Shown: piece after piece, positions 35,480 through 46,364 of the stretch
How the letters are laid out: every line of letters starts with the position of its first letter
Position numbering within the stretch: the first letter of the stretch is position 1
The notes under the pieces: model-generated
Told to the model about the DNA's origin: nothing
Database searches by the model: none
Seen by the model: only the letters and a program-made list of their open reading frames with translations
Program-made: the position numbers and the translations under genes
Assembly: GCA_033557465.1 (NCBI GenBank)
Contig: CM066043.1
Coordinates: 81,188,662 to 81,252,661, forward strand
DNA from: Ichthyophis bannanicus
Taxonomy: Eukaryota; Chordata; Amphibia; Gymnophiona; Ichthyophiidae
Direction: 5' to 3'
DNA: 64,000 bases

Positions 35480-36280
35480 TACTTGGCGGGCATTGAGATC
35501 CTGCGGGTTGGGGAGGACACAGCACAGTGGCTGGGGCGACCTATAACAGTAGCAGAAGTGATCGGGGGTATTAAGAAGTTGCCGAAAGGGAAAGCAGCAG
35601 GGGCAGATGGGTTTCAGGCGGAATTTTACCATTTGATGAGAGAGGAGGTGGCTCCGTTTCTGGCAAAGCTTTTCTCCGGGTTGCTTCGGAGGTCTCCTCT
35701 GCCTGATTCGATGGCACAAGCCAATATTGTGGTTCTCCCGAAGGAAGGGAGGCCACCGGACCGGTGTGAGAACTACCGGCCAATTGCCCTGATCAATAGC
35801 GATGCTAAATTATATGCCAAGATACTGGCTGGCAGACTGGAGGGGATTTTGCCGGACTTGATTCACCCGGATCAGACGGGGTTTATACAGGGTAGGCGGA
35901 TAGCGGATAACGTTAGGAGAGCGGTCGGCCTTCATCATGTTCGGACTCGAAGGATTCCGGTGCTTTGTGTGGCACTAGATGCGGAAAAAGCGTTCAATAG
36001 GGTGGAGTGGGCATTTTTGTTTCAGGTTATGGAGAGGATGGGCCTGGGAGAGGGCTTTATTCAAGGGGTGAAGGCTCTGTATCGGAAGCCCGAGGCGCGG
36101 ATATGGGTGAACGATCAATTCTCGGATAGTTTCCTCTTACAGAGAGGCACGAGGCAGGGCTGCCCTTTGTTGCCTCTCTTGTTTGCCATAGTGATTGAGG
36201 CCTTGGCTCTTAGCATTAGATCGGTGCCTCATATAAGTCCTGTGACGATGGGGAAGGCGGAGCACAAGATACTTCTCTAT

Positions 36281-36572
36281 TTTTATTTTATTTTATTTAC
36301 ATTCTCTTATATACCGCGCTATTCTGAATCAGTGCGGTTTACATTGAACAAACTGAAATTACATTGAACAGGGCATTATAACTTGGAGATAACTATTTTA
36401 CAGGGAACATGGGCTATGGAGGGTTAAGTGGCTTGCCCAAGACCACAAGGAGCACCTGTGGGACTAGAAACCCCAGTCCTTCCGGCCCAAGGTTGCTGTC
36501 CTCTAGTGGGATTTGAACCCCCGACCTTCCGGCCTGAAGTACCTTGCCCCAACCACTAGGCCACTCCTCCAC
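36281..36572 (-). mobile_element. tRNA-derived SINE, minus strand, inserted in L1 ORF2
   Basis: On the minus strand the right-hand part begins with an A-box-like GTGGCCTAGTGGTT and a B-box-like GGGTTCAAATCCC, the internal RNA polymerase III promoter of a tRNA-derived SINE. The body then contains CTTGGGCAAGCCACTTAACC, a common tetrapod SINE block. The left end is an AT-rich tail with the minus-strand sense TAAAATAAAATAAAAATA. The flanks CTCTAT and CTCCAT may be a short, mutated target duplication. No protein is encoded. Confidence 0.8.
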
Positions 36573-38638
36573 TCCATGCAGATGATACATTAATCTTTAT
36601 GGCCAAGCCGGAGGAGTCACTCCCGGTGTTGTTGAAGGAATTAGAGCGGTTTGGGGCAGTTTCGGGCTTTAAGGTTAATTTATCTAAAACGGAGGCAATG
36701 GCATTGGGAGGGCTGCGAACAGGGGATCTCCCGACCTTTCCCTTTAAGTGGTCCCAGGGGTACATTAAATATCTCGGGGTACGTATATCGGAGGATCCCT
36801 CGCAGGTGTTTGCCTTGAACTATCGGCCGTTGATAGGGAAAATTCACTCTCTGTTGGAGGGCTGGGCGTCCTTGCAGTTGAGTTGGCGGGGCCGGGTGGA
36901 GGTGCTTAAAATGACTGTGCTTCCGAAATTTTTGTTTCTTTTTTCGCAGTTGCCCTTGTGGCTCCCAGGGTGTTTGATTAGGCAATGGGAAACTAGGTTG
37001 TTGCGGTTTGTGTGTGGGGGGGGGGAAGAGGGCACGGATCTGCAGGAGTGGGCTGCTCTTGTCTAAGGAACGGGGGGGGGGGCATCCGGTACCCGTCGTT
37101 GAAATGGTACCACCAGGCCTGTATACTGCGGGCCTGGCGGGATCATTATACGGGAAGCGGCTTGGTAGCATGGGTGGAGTTGGAACGCTGTGAGATGGGG
37201 GCCCTGTCCTTGGAGAAGTGGTTGGAGGAGGGAGGTGGGGGAGAGCAGCTTAGCCGGCAGGGTAAGAAACGGGGGTGGTTTCCGACCCCCCTTTCGCCGT
37301 GGTCTAGGGTGGGGGATTTTCTCCCGTTTGGTAACGCTGGGTGGGTACAGAAGGGGCGACAGTTGACCACCGGGGGTCTGGAACGCCTTAGGGGGTTTGT
37401 AGCAGATGGCGTGATACGGTCCCATCGGGACTTGGAGAACTGCGTGCAGGAGAAAATTCCCTTTTATCAATACTTCCAACTACGACATCTTTTAGCGTCC
37501 GGGGAGGTTAAGTCCCAGATTACCCGGGAGAGTACACTGATGGAAATGGTGTTGTACCAGGGCAGGGGGGATAAGGGAATAATTGCGAAGATTTATCGAG
37601 TATTGTTGCAAGAAGAGGAGGACAGGGGGGAGTTCCCACACAGGCTAAGGTGGCATAAATGGCTGCAGGAGGAATTGGAGGAGGCGGAGTGGGGTAGGAT
37701 ATATGCGAACATTCCTAGATGTACAGGGGTCTCCTCCTGGAGGCAGACTCAACTGCAGATTGTACATGGGGCTTATAGTACCCCTCGGCAGCTCTTCTTG
37801 GCCGGGGGGCAACTTACGGATAAGTGTTGGAGAGGTTGTGGAGGAGTTGGGAGTTTCTTGCACATGTGGTGGGATTGCCCCGTTATTTAGGTGTTTTGGG
37901 GGCGGGTAAGGGAGAGTTTAGGGGGGGAGGGGGCAAGGGGGTGCGGGTGAGGACCCTGGGCTGCCCGAGGGATTTACTTTTGGGGTCCTCCGGGTTGGGA
38001 GGGGTAGGGAAATGGCGGAGGCTGCTGGAGGCGAAGTTGAAGTTGGCAGCGAGAGTGGCGATAGCATGTAAGTGGAAGAGTGTGACGGGGCAGACGGGGG
38101 AAGATTGGGGTGGGAAAATTGCGGCGGCGGTGCGGTTTGACCTCTTAACGTACTGGCTGTGGGGTAAAGAATGGATGTTTCATAAGATTTGGGACCCCTA
38201 TCTAGAAGGGCGAATGGGACAGGTGGAGTAGGGTGGGCTGGGGGCAGACCTCAGGAGAGCAATTAGCACACACAAAGTTTTGCAGTTCTGCAGTTATGAC
38301 AATATTATGAGTGGTTTAATAATGTTTGTTCATTGGTGTGAAGTGATGAATGGGGCAGGGGGTTATTTTCTGGGGGGGGGGGTGATGCTACGGGGGGTTT
38401 AGGGTTGTCGGTAATATCATTGTCACCCTTAGTCATTTCCCTATTTCTGTACATTTTTATTCTTGTAAATTTTCATTTTTCTTTTTGTACATTTTTATAT
38501 TTATATTTATTTTTGTACATTTTCTGTGGAAGGTATTTTAGTTTGGAATGAGGGGTGTTGGGTGACCGGAAAGTAAGGAATGTAATGATATATGTTGCAT
38601 TGTTGGTTAATTGTCAGACCCTGTATGTCACAATGCCT

Positions 38639-38644
38639 AATAAA
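38639..38644 (+). promoter_or_regulatory. L1 polyadenylation signal AATAAA
   Basis: The hexamer lies about 10 bases before the terminal A run of the L1 that ends at 38668. Confidence 0.75.
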
Positions 38645-38683
38645 ACATGGTTTAAAAAAAAAAAAAAAAAAGAGGAGTGAGGA

Positions 38684-41230
38684 TAGGGCTGAACCTTGTG
38701 GTAGGCTTTGGTTTTGGTTGAATGGAAGGGAGCTATGTGGTTCTACTTTTACTTGCTGGCGGTGGTCCTGGAGATAGGATCGGAACCATTCTAAGGTTTT
38801 GTGGTGTGAGAGAAGTTTATGGTGGTCTATTGAATCAAATGCAGCAGAGATGTCTAAGACTATGAGTATGAATCCTTGTGTTATTAGTTCTTTTCCTTTG
38901 ATGAGGTTGTCTAATAGTGAGGTAATTAGAGACTTGACCCCATGCAACAGTCTGAATCCATGCTGCTGTGAGTCTAGAGGTGCGTGGGAGTCTATGTAGT
39001 CTTGCGGTTGTATTTGCACTGTGTTTTCTATGATTTTTGCAACAAATGGAATGCTGGAGATAGGTCTATACAATGCTGGGGACTTTAGGTCTGATGTAGG
39101 GTTTTTTAGGAGTGGCCTAATGGAGGAACATTTAAGGTTCTTGGACATGTATCCTGATTTGAGGGAAGACTGTATGATTTTGAGGAGAAGGAGGTTGAGC
39201 ACCTGCCTGGCTATTTTAATCCATGAGACTGAGCATGGATCAATTGTGTAGATGGTAGTGTTAATGTTTGAAAAATGGTGTCTAGCTGTTCTGCTGAAAT
39301 ATTGTTGAAGGTGTCCCAGGTAGTTTTGGGGTAATCGTGGCTGGCTCCATTGGTTATAGATCTTTTGTAAGTGTGGTGCGGTTTTGTTTGTCCTGAAGGA
39401 ATTTGGCCATTTCATTTGGACATATGGTAGGGTTCATATTTTGCAAGGTGGGGTCTTTTAGAAGGTGCTTAGCTATATCAAAGTGTTCTCTGGGGCAATT
39501 TAAGGAGGATCTGATGAGTTTGGTGTGCTAGTCCTTTTCCATGCATTGATTAGGGAGCAGTAGCCATTTTGGACAGAGTTATATTTCAGTTGGTGGGTTG
39601 GGTCTTTAGTGCACCTCCATTTATGTTCCAGCCATTGTAATTGGCATTTGAGTGCCCTTAAGTCTGGTGAGTACCATTGGGCTTTATATTGCTTCCTGGA
39701 TATGTTTGCGGTGTGAGGTATTAGGTCATAGGATGAGATGGTGCTGTTCCAGCAGTTGATTATGGAGTCAAAATTCTGTCAGGTCTGAGTTTACAAGTGG
39801 TGTAATTTTATCTAGAAATGCTTATTTGTCTAGTGAGTGAAATTTGTGCAAGCTGTGTGGTGGGGTATTGGTATTTCGACTGGGTGTTTGAGGGAGAAAG
39901 AAGGTTATTATGTTGTGGTCTGACGATGGTACAGAGGTTACTTACGACTGAGGGAGGTAATGTAGTTGTGTCCAGTTGATGGGTGTAAAGATGAAGTCCA
40001 GGATTCCTCACCTTGTGTGTGTTGAGACATTAATGAATTGTTGGTATTGAAGGCCTTGCAGGAGCATCCAGGAAGAAGAGGATTTTTTGCTGGTTGGGAG
40101 GTTTATGTCGTCTAGTAGGATGAAGTGTTTGTTGTTGGAATTGTGCATACATGTTCCCTGGATTAGTCATGAAAGATCTGTAGCTTTTGAAGATGGTGAT
40201 CTGTATGCCAGGCAGATAGTGATGAAGTCGAGATCATCTGTTGAACTGGTTTTGACAGTTTGAAAATGTAGATTATCTCTGGTGAAGACTAAGACACCTC
40301 CTCCTCTTCTGGAAACCCTGGGGCAGCTGAAGAGGTTGTATGTTGGGATGGAGAGTTGATTGAGCAGCACAATGCCAGTCTCTTTGATCCATGATTCTGT
40401 TATGCACATTATATTGATTTGGTTATCTGTGATGTAATCCACTATAGTGGGGATTTTGTTGCGGGAAGAGCGTTCATTGACTAAGGCGCATTTGAGCACA
40501 ATGTGATGGATTCTTTTTGAAGGAGGTCTGTGTCCCAGATTGAGTGGTTGATCTTGCTTAGGTGTGAAGGATGTCTGTGTTGTTGAAAGCTGCAGTATTG
40601 GCAGGAGGAGCTGGGGTGTCTGGGTTGGTGCATGATGGATATTTAATGAGTATTGAGGTTGCAGCGGTAGATGTTGCTATAATCAGTGCTGTTAGGATGA
40701 TAGTGAGTAGTGTGGTGAATAAGGTTGAATGGCCTGTCATGGTGTCTGGTTGTAGTGTTTTAGGTTTGGGAAGGTTGTGTTTATTTCATCTGGGTGATAC
40801 AGAGTAGAAAGCAATTGTTATCTCAGGGGCGTTCACTAGGGCAATAATATGAAGGGGGATGAGTAATTGGTTTTTACCATGAGGAGTTTTTCTGGGAACA
40901 ATATGAAATGAATCCGTATGGACTGGTGAAAGGGCCATGTCTAAGGGTCCTTGGTGTGGCCTTTAGGTGAGGGCCCGCCCTGTGAGGGCCCATCTGGCAG
41001 GAGAATGATCTTATATAGCGGTTGTCTGCGAGTGATGATGCTTCTGGAGGAGGTGGAGCTTACCGGCATTTGTCTGGGCTGACTTTTTATTTTTCAATTG
41101 GCTCTGAAGGTTGTGCGGGGGGACCGGATTTCCATTTCCCGATGACGATGGCGCTGTGTGGTCTGCCTAACTCCCTGATCTTCCTTTTATTGCTCAGATG
41201 GCTGCAGGGAACCGGCAGCAGGAGCAGCTC
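38684..41230 (-). mobile_element. L2-type LINE, minus strand, 5' half (split by the L1)
   Basis: This is the upstream half of the LINE whose 3' half is at 29268-30456. It includes decayed reverse transcriptase (to about 39415), a middle region, and an endonuclease domain around 39810-40500. A GC-rich, weakly coding 5' region follows, up to roughly 41230. The 5' limit is uncertain. The inner edge joins the other half exactly at the L1 target duplication. Confidence 0.75.
38690..40499 (-). pseudogene. L2-type ORF2 with endonuclease and reverse transcriptase, decayed
   Basis: The frame 40167-40499 carries an AP-type endonuclease start (NERSSRNKIP, CITESWI with the catalytic Glu, and SRRGGGVLVF). 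A second piece lies at 39808-40011. The frame 38507-39415 gives the reverse transcriptase (SSIRPLLKNP, ISSIPFVAKIIENT, QHGFRLLHGVKSL, LIVLDISAAFDSIDHHKL, SLPQGSALSSLLF), and runs into the L1 poly-A. Frame changes and stops between the pieces make it a pseudogene. It had more of its 5' half than the other L2 copies here. Confidence 0.8.
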
Positions 41231-41249
41231 TCATACACATCACTAAACT

Positions 41250-41341
41250 GTGATCAGACCACAGCATAATAACCTTCTTTCTCCCTCAAACGCCCAGTTG
41301 AAGTACCAACAATACCCCATCACACAGTTCACGCAAATACC
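41250..41341 (+). mobile_element. Short inverted L2 endonuclease fragment
   Basis: This 90-bp piece matches the reverse complement of about 39830-39925 of the neighbouring L2 (shared words CAGACCACA, AATAACCTTCTTTCTCCC, CAATACCCCA) with several differences. It is either a separate L2 remnant or an inverted copy made on insertion. Confidence 0.6.
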
Positions 41342-42347
41342 ATGCACCATGCTCCTGTTTTAAACAAAATGCAGAGAGTTTATCTCTAGTTTGCATGGAT
41401 GTTGATGGAAACCACCAAATTGATAACTGGTCCTGGCTCGAAAACCTCTTGTTACAGCCTTGGCAAATTGCATAAGCAATGGCACAGAAATGTGCACATG
41501 AGTGTTACGTGCAGAAAAGATAAGGGGGCAGGCCATAGTGATGTGAGTAATGTGGTAAATATTGCTTTGCCTTGCACCCTACATACCTAAATGGACCCCT
41601 TCTTGCTCTTCTCTCCCAATACTTCTGTCGAACGATGCACACTCAGGAGTTCAAGACATATCACAAAGCATTTGCAGTGGCACTTCCCATTTTATGAATT
41701 GTGGTGTCCTGTCACCAGACACTTACCGGTGTGAACTCTGTAAAAGGCAAGTGTAAAGTGGACCACTGGATCCCCACTGGAGTCCAGCTAATGGAATGGC
41801 TCGCCCTTCACAGTCTCTATAAGATGATTCCCAGATGTGAGCTGCACAGGAATGTAGAACAGAGAGTATTTAAAGTTGAAATATTTAATATGATGTCCTT
41901 TTGTAAGGTTTTACAGGATTCATCTTGGTGGGGTATTGTTAATCATGATTGCTGCATTGTTTAATGATCAAAATCTCAGTGGGTTGGAGATGCCTATAGG
42001 CTTAAGCCCCAGATCTTTTGGGTACCTAACAATGCTTCTGCCTCAAATAGTTCACCTCCACTTTCCAGAGAATCAAACTATCACTTTAGTGCGTCTCAGA
42101 AGTCAGCATCGACTAGACAGCCCACAACAACAATAATGATAGAAATGGAACAACTGAATAGCAAAATTTCATCTTTTTGCTCCTCAAAAACAAAATCAGA
42201 ATTTGAAAGAAACTGAACAATCTGATTAGATGGAATTCCCAGCTGTTCAGAGGTTAGCCATCTCTAACGTCCACGTGGATGCGTACCTGAGTTCCCAGTG
42301 ATCATGAGACACTATGGTTAGTTAGGAGTCAAGACAGAGAAGGGTCG
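41342..42347. other. Gene-free stretch
   Basis: No gene, RNA or repeat that I can recognise. Short open frames at 41399-41964 show no motif. Confidence 0.45.
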
Positions 42348-43399
42348 CACAAAGCCAGGGGCGGCCCAAGGGGGGTGCGGGGCCATGTGCGGAGACTCGG
42401 TGCGGGGCCTCATTTGCATAAGGGGCCTCATTTGCATAAATATTTGCATAATGTTACCATACACTAACTTTTAGTATACATGCCTCTTCATGAGTGTATG
42501 GATAAAAAAAGACAAAGATTTCTACATTACTATAATCCAGTGCCAACCGCCAGGCACATTAGGAACTACTACAAACACTGCCCATTTAGAACCCATAGCA
42601 AACCCACCGTATCCCAACAGCACTACCAGGACTCATAAAGCACCATACACTACCTATCAAAAGGCAACACTGCAAATATTAAACCAATACATTTCAGAGA
42701 ATAACAATACATGACCTACTGGGGAAAGAGAACAAGTGACAATGTCAAATAGGAATTACATAAACAGAATACCTCAGCTCAGTTACACATGCAGAACATA
42801 GACTATCACCAAACAAGGAATCACAATTTAAAAACAGGAAGACAATAATTAAACTGGGAACCCTAAAAGCCAAACTTGGAATGTACAACAACAATGTAGA
42901 AATAAAACTATAAATTAATTTCCTCTTGTACTAAACAAAGCACAGACATTAATGATGCACATTTCCCAGAGCTGACATATTCCAGTTAATAAATTCAAAA
43001 TAAAGAGATATCTTTGTACCTTTTGTGCATTTTTTTTTCAGTTGCAATTGTTCCAGCCACTTTCTTCTGGTTTATTTGTGTCTTCTGCTATCTCTCCATC
43101 GTCTGCTGTCCATTTGTCCTTTCTTCTCTTCTAGTTTTTTCCATTCTCTCTCTACATCTGCTTTAACATAATAATCTTTCTCCTTTTGCTCTTTCCTCAT
43201 TCCTATTTCATCCACTCAAATTTTACCCCTCCATCCTCAATCCCCACTTAGTCTCCCAATACCCGGCCAATTGTACATTTTTCTTCCCTCCCACACAAAA
43301 TATTTTTCCCCTCTCCATTTCATTCTCCCAGCCCCATCCCCTTCTAATCTCCCCCAACATCAGCTCCCTTTTAGTTCCAGCCCCACCCAGTATCCGCTC

Positions 43400-44790
43400 C
43401 CTTCTAGTCCCCACATCAGCCCATTTCCAGTCCTAGCTCCCCCATCCATTTCCAGTCCTATCCGAGTCCCTTCATCAGCTCATTTCCAATACCAGCCTCC
43501 CATCAGCCCATTTCTAGTCCTTTCCTAGCCCCACCATCAGCCCATGTTAAATCCTAGCTCCCCTCCACTCAGCCCATTTCTAAACCAAGCCCCCCATGAG
43601 CCTACTTCCAGTTCTAGCCCCTCCATGAGTCCATTTCAATCCAAGCCCCCACCACAGCCCATTTCCAATCTTAGCTCCCCCCAACACCCAATTCTCAGTT
43701 CTATCCTAGCCCATCCATCAGCCCAGTTCCTGTCCTAGCTCCCTCCCCTAAGAGCCCATTCCAAGCCCCCCTTCCCATCAGCTATTTGCAGTTCAAGCCC
43801 CCTTCCACTCAGCCCATTTCCATTCCAAGTCCCCCTCCCCATCAGCTATTTGCAGTTCAAGCCCCCCACTTCCCCTCAGCCCATTTCCATTCCAAGCCCC
43901 GTCCCCATCAGCTATTTGCAGTTCAAGCCCCCCACTTCCCCTCAGCCCATTTCCATTCCAAGCCCCATCCCCAACAGCTATTTGCAGTTCAAGCCCCTTC
44001 CACTCAGCCCATTTCCAGTCCTAGCAACCCCCCCAACCCATTTCCTGTGCTAGCCCCCCCATAGCCGACTCCCAGTCCTAATCCCACCAGCCCATTTCCA
44101 GTCCTAATCCCCATCACCCAATTTTCAGTTTAAGCCCCCCCATAGCCCATTACCAGTCCTAACCGCCCCATCAGCCCACTCCCAGTCCTAATCCCCCATC
44201 ACTCAATTTTTAGTTTAAGCCCTCCCATAGCCCAGTACCAGTCCTAACCCCCCATCAACCCACTTCCAGTCCTAATCCCACCAGCCCATTTCCAGTCCTA
44301 ATCCCCCATCACCCAAGTTTTAGTTTTAAGCCCCCCCAGCGCCCATCACCACTCCTAACCCCTCCCCAGCGCCCATCACCACTCCTATCCCCCCCAGCCC
44401 AGCACCCATCACCACTCCTAACCCCCCAGCCAGCCCATTGCCCATCACCACTCCTAACCCCCCCAGCCAGCCCAGTGCCCATCACCACTCCTAACCCCCC
44501 CACCCAGCCCAGTGTCCATCACCACTCCTAACCCCCCCCAGCCAGCCCAGCCCATCCCATCACTACTCCTAACACCTCCCCCCCCAGCCCAGCCCAGCCC
44601 AGCCCATCACAACTCCTAACCCCCCCCCCAGCCCAGCCCAGCCCATCACAACTCCTAACCCCCCCCAGCCCAGCCCAGCCCAGCCCAGCCCATCACTACT
44701 CCTAACACCACCCCCCAGCCCAGCCCAGCCCAGCCCAGCAGCACTTCTAACCCCCAGCCCAGCCCAGCCCAGCACCACTCCTAACGCCCA
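43400..44790. repeat. C-rich tandem array inside the second hAT
   Basis: It is a graded array. CCCATTTCCAGTCCTAGC-type units occupy the left part. A roughly 65-base higher unit (GCTATTTGCAGTTCAAGCCC and following) is at 43770-44000. A highly regular CAGCCCAGCCCATCACCACTCCTAACCCCC-type array fills 44330-44790. Minus-strand open frames with Gly/Trp-rich translation (44309-44503, 44569-44778) come only from this array. Confidence 0.85.
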
Positions 44791-44815
44791 GCCCAGCCCA
44801 GGGAAATTTTTTAAA

Positions 44816-45222
44816 AAAAAGAAAACCTGTCTCCTGCCGCTGTCGGGGGGCCGCCGCGGCAGAATCGAGCGTGCCGCGGGGCCCCCCTGTACCCGGCAGA
44901 GCCTCTCCTCCCTGTAGCAGCTCTCTCGTTGGAGCTGAAGTCAGACGCGCCGGCTTGCAGAGCGCGAGGGAAGAGTTTTTCCCTCGCTGCTCTGTTAAGC
45001 CCGCGGGGGCTGATGGGAAGTTCCCATCAGCCCCCGCGGGCCTAACAGAGTCGCGAAAGGGAAACTCTTCCCTTCGCGCTCTGCAAGCCGGCGCGTCTGA
45101 CTGCAGCTCAGAAGAGAGAGTTGCTACAGGGAGGACAGGCTCTGCCGGGTGGGTACAGGGGGGCCCCGCGGCACGCTCGATTCTGCCGCGGCGGCCCCGA
45201 TAGCGGCAGGAGACAGGTTTTC
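44816..45222. repeat. Near-perfect 400-bp inverted repeat (hairpin)
   Basis: Two arms of about 200 bases meet almost without a loop at 45020 (GGGAA G TTCCC). The outer edges are GAAAACCTGTCTCCTGCCGC on the left and its inverse on the right. Internal mismatches are few by eye. The hairpin is related to the shorter-armed one at 18947-19290. A transcript would form a very long double strand. Minus and plus open frames over it are mirror images and not genes. Confidence 0.9.
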
Positions 45223-45533
45223 TTTTTTTTTTCAATTTTACTTTTACAAAAGAATGTTTTTTGCGCGGGGCCCCCTGAAACGCGGGGCCCTGTGCAAAAA
45301 ACATTCTCGCTCAATGGACGGGCCGGCCCTGCACAAAGCACAAAGTTAGTGGCATAAAGGATGCCCCCAAGCGCAGTTGCTCCTGGATATTTTCAGATGG
45401 ATTCTTCCACTCTGCAGCCCAGTCCGAAATTGTTGCTAGGCCCTTAATTTGAACTCATGGCACTGCTCTGTAATAGCGAAAGGCCCGCAACCCCAATAAT
45501 ACCCAGAGTCAATGGACGAGGATTCAACTCCCT

Positions 45534-45539
45534 TTTATT
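45534..45539 (-). promoter_or_regulatory. LTR polyadenylation signal AATAAA (3' LTR)
   Basis: Minus-strand AATAAA about 65 bases downstream of the TATA box; conserved at 53988-53993 in the other LTR. Confidence 0.8.
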
Positions 45540-45602
45540 GTATGTACAGTCTCAGCACTAGCATACAAAATGTCTGAGCCCAGAGCTCAGAAAAATGACA
45601 GT

Positions 45603-45609
45603 TTATATA
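45603..45609 (-). promoter_or_regulatory. LTR TATA box (3' LTR)
   Basis: Minus-strand TATATAA inside GGTATATAAACTG; the same site lies at 54057-54063 in the 5' LTR, where it would drive the proviral transcript. Confidence 0.75.
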
Positions 45610-46184
45610 CCTTTCTTCTCCAGTCTAATACAGGCAAAACTTCTCATTGGTCCTGGTCTTAGTAGACATAACACTAAACATAATACTTCTGCTAAAGTAT
45701 ACAGTATATTTCGCTACTCTTGCTAGGTCAGTTTGCTTGCAACGATAGTGGAAGGCATATCAGAAGCATTCTCATCAAAAGCAAAACAAAGCAAGGCCAA
45801 ACAAAGCAAGGCTAAGACGTATCTCTAGCCCTGGCTCAAAACACTAAACAATCTTCATAATGCTAGACAAAATATTCTTACACTGTTCAGCTTCTCTGCT
45901 ATATTTTCATCCTAATTACGAGGTCAGTGCACATCTAGCAAAGATACAGTGGCGTGGCATTCTACTGAAACAGACATCTGGCTTACCTAAACAATAAACA
46001 AGAAAGTTTTAATTTTCTTATCTCCAGGAGAGCAGAACATGTTATCAAACTAGAATAGAACGGTATTTCTTTCTAACAGCTAACAGCATTCTGTAAGTTT
46101 CCAAAATCAGCAATAACATTTTAAAGCAGGAGAAAAAGGGCTTCAGACCTAGCTCTGCTACATGCTAGGCCATCGCCTATCACA

Positions 46185-46196
46185 TTCCCTCCTTTT
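46185..46196 (-). other. Polypurine tract of the provirus
   Basis: AAAAGGAGGGAA on the minus strand lies directly against the 3' LTR start TGTGATAG. It is the usual plus-strand primer site of reverse transcription. Confidence 0.85.
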
Positions 46197-46364
46197 GATT
46201 ATTCACACCCGCAAGTGAGGAAGGGTAAGAATCTAATCACACAAATAGCAAAAACACTTCAGACCATAGTAGAGGGATCACTGTGTGGTATAGGGTCTGG
46301 AATGTAGTTAATGCAGAACTGAAGAACGTCTCTGTGATGTTCAGAAACAAGTTGGCAACGTTCT
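46197..46364 (-). other. Short pol-to-LTR spacer, env missing
   Basis: Only about 170 bases separate the end of the integrase frame from the polypurine tract. A minus-strand frame gives a short hydrophobic run (VIPLLWSEVFLLFV) that might be the last trace of an envelope tail, but it is too short to be sure. Confidence 0.5.

Larger units (their letters stand above)
32119..38231 (+). pseudogene. L1 ORF2 (endonuclease, reverse transcriptase), broken by insertions and frameshifts
   Basis: The ATG at 32119 starts MSAMSSSGGLKIASYNVQG. Residues up to about 200 form an AP-type endonuclease (QETHLT, GGGDMNCV, later LSDHGLI). A frame change occurs in the G run at 32690-32698, with others at about 32880 and 33240. 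The reverse transcriptase resumes after the CR1 insert at 35480 with GADGFQAEFY, NYRPIALIN, VALDAEKAFNRVEW (first catalytic Asp) and RGTRQGCPLLPLLF. The SINE splits the gene exactly in front of the ADD catalytic pair (36576 onward reads ADDTLIF). A CWRGC...H..W.C zinc-knuckle-like C-terminus is seen at about 37828-37880. Frames at 37012-37890 and 37824-38231 complete it. Confidence 0.88.
30472..38668 (+). mobile_element. Full-length L1-type LINE, plus strand, itself twice interrupted
   Basis: Between 15-bp direct repeats lies a complete L1 architecture: a short 5' UTR (30472-30572), ORF1, a G-rich inter-ORF stretch (about 31580-32110), ORF2, a 3' UTR with AATAAA (38639-38644) and a poly-A tract (38653-38670). 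Two later insertions interrupt ORF2: a CR1 (33415-35479) and a SINE (about 36281-36572). Without these the element is about 5.8 kb, normal for L1. The poly-A runs straight into the duplication, which supports target-primed insertion into the minus-strand L2. Confidence 0.92.
42356..45331. mobile_element. Non-autonomous hAT transposon (2976 bp) with exact 8-bp TSD
   Basis: The ends CAGGGGCGGCCC and the inverse of CAGGGCCGGCCC match at 11 of 12 positions. CACAAAGC flanks the element at 42348-42355 and 45332-45339. The interior repeats that of the element at 17500 (shared text from about 42413 on, including the 74-codon frame, the C-rich array and the GC-rich hairpin). However, the outermost 60-100 bp at both sides are different. 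A 250-bp segment (42794-43041) is present here and missing in the 17.5-kb copy. No transposase is encoded. Confidence 0.9.
45469..46184 (-). repeat. 3' LTR of the provirus
   Basis: The minus strand begins TGTGATAGGCGATGG and ends TTCGCTATTACA. It contains a TATATAA box (45603-45609) and an AATAAA (45534-45539), in the order expected for U3, R and U5. It is 716 bp, the same length as the partner at 53923-54638. Confidence 0.93.

Noticed and set aside
43041..43055. 3' splice site in the second hAT, with the 250-bp segment as an intron
   Set aside because: The segment begins ATGCAG and not GT, so an intron is not supported; it is kept only as a presence/absence difference.
44747..45304. 185-codon minus-strand and 110-codon plus-strand frames
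   Set aside because: They are mirror readings of the long hairpin in the hAT element.
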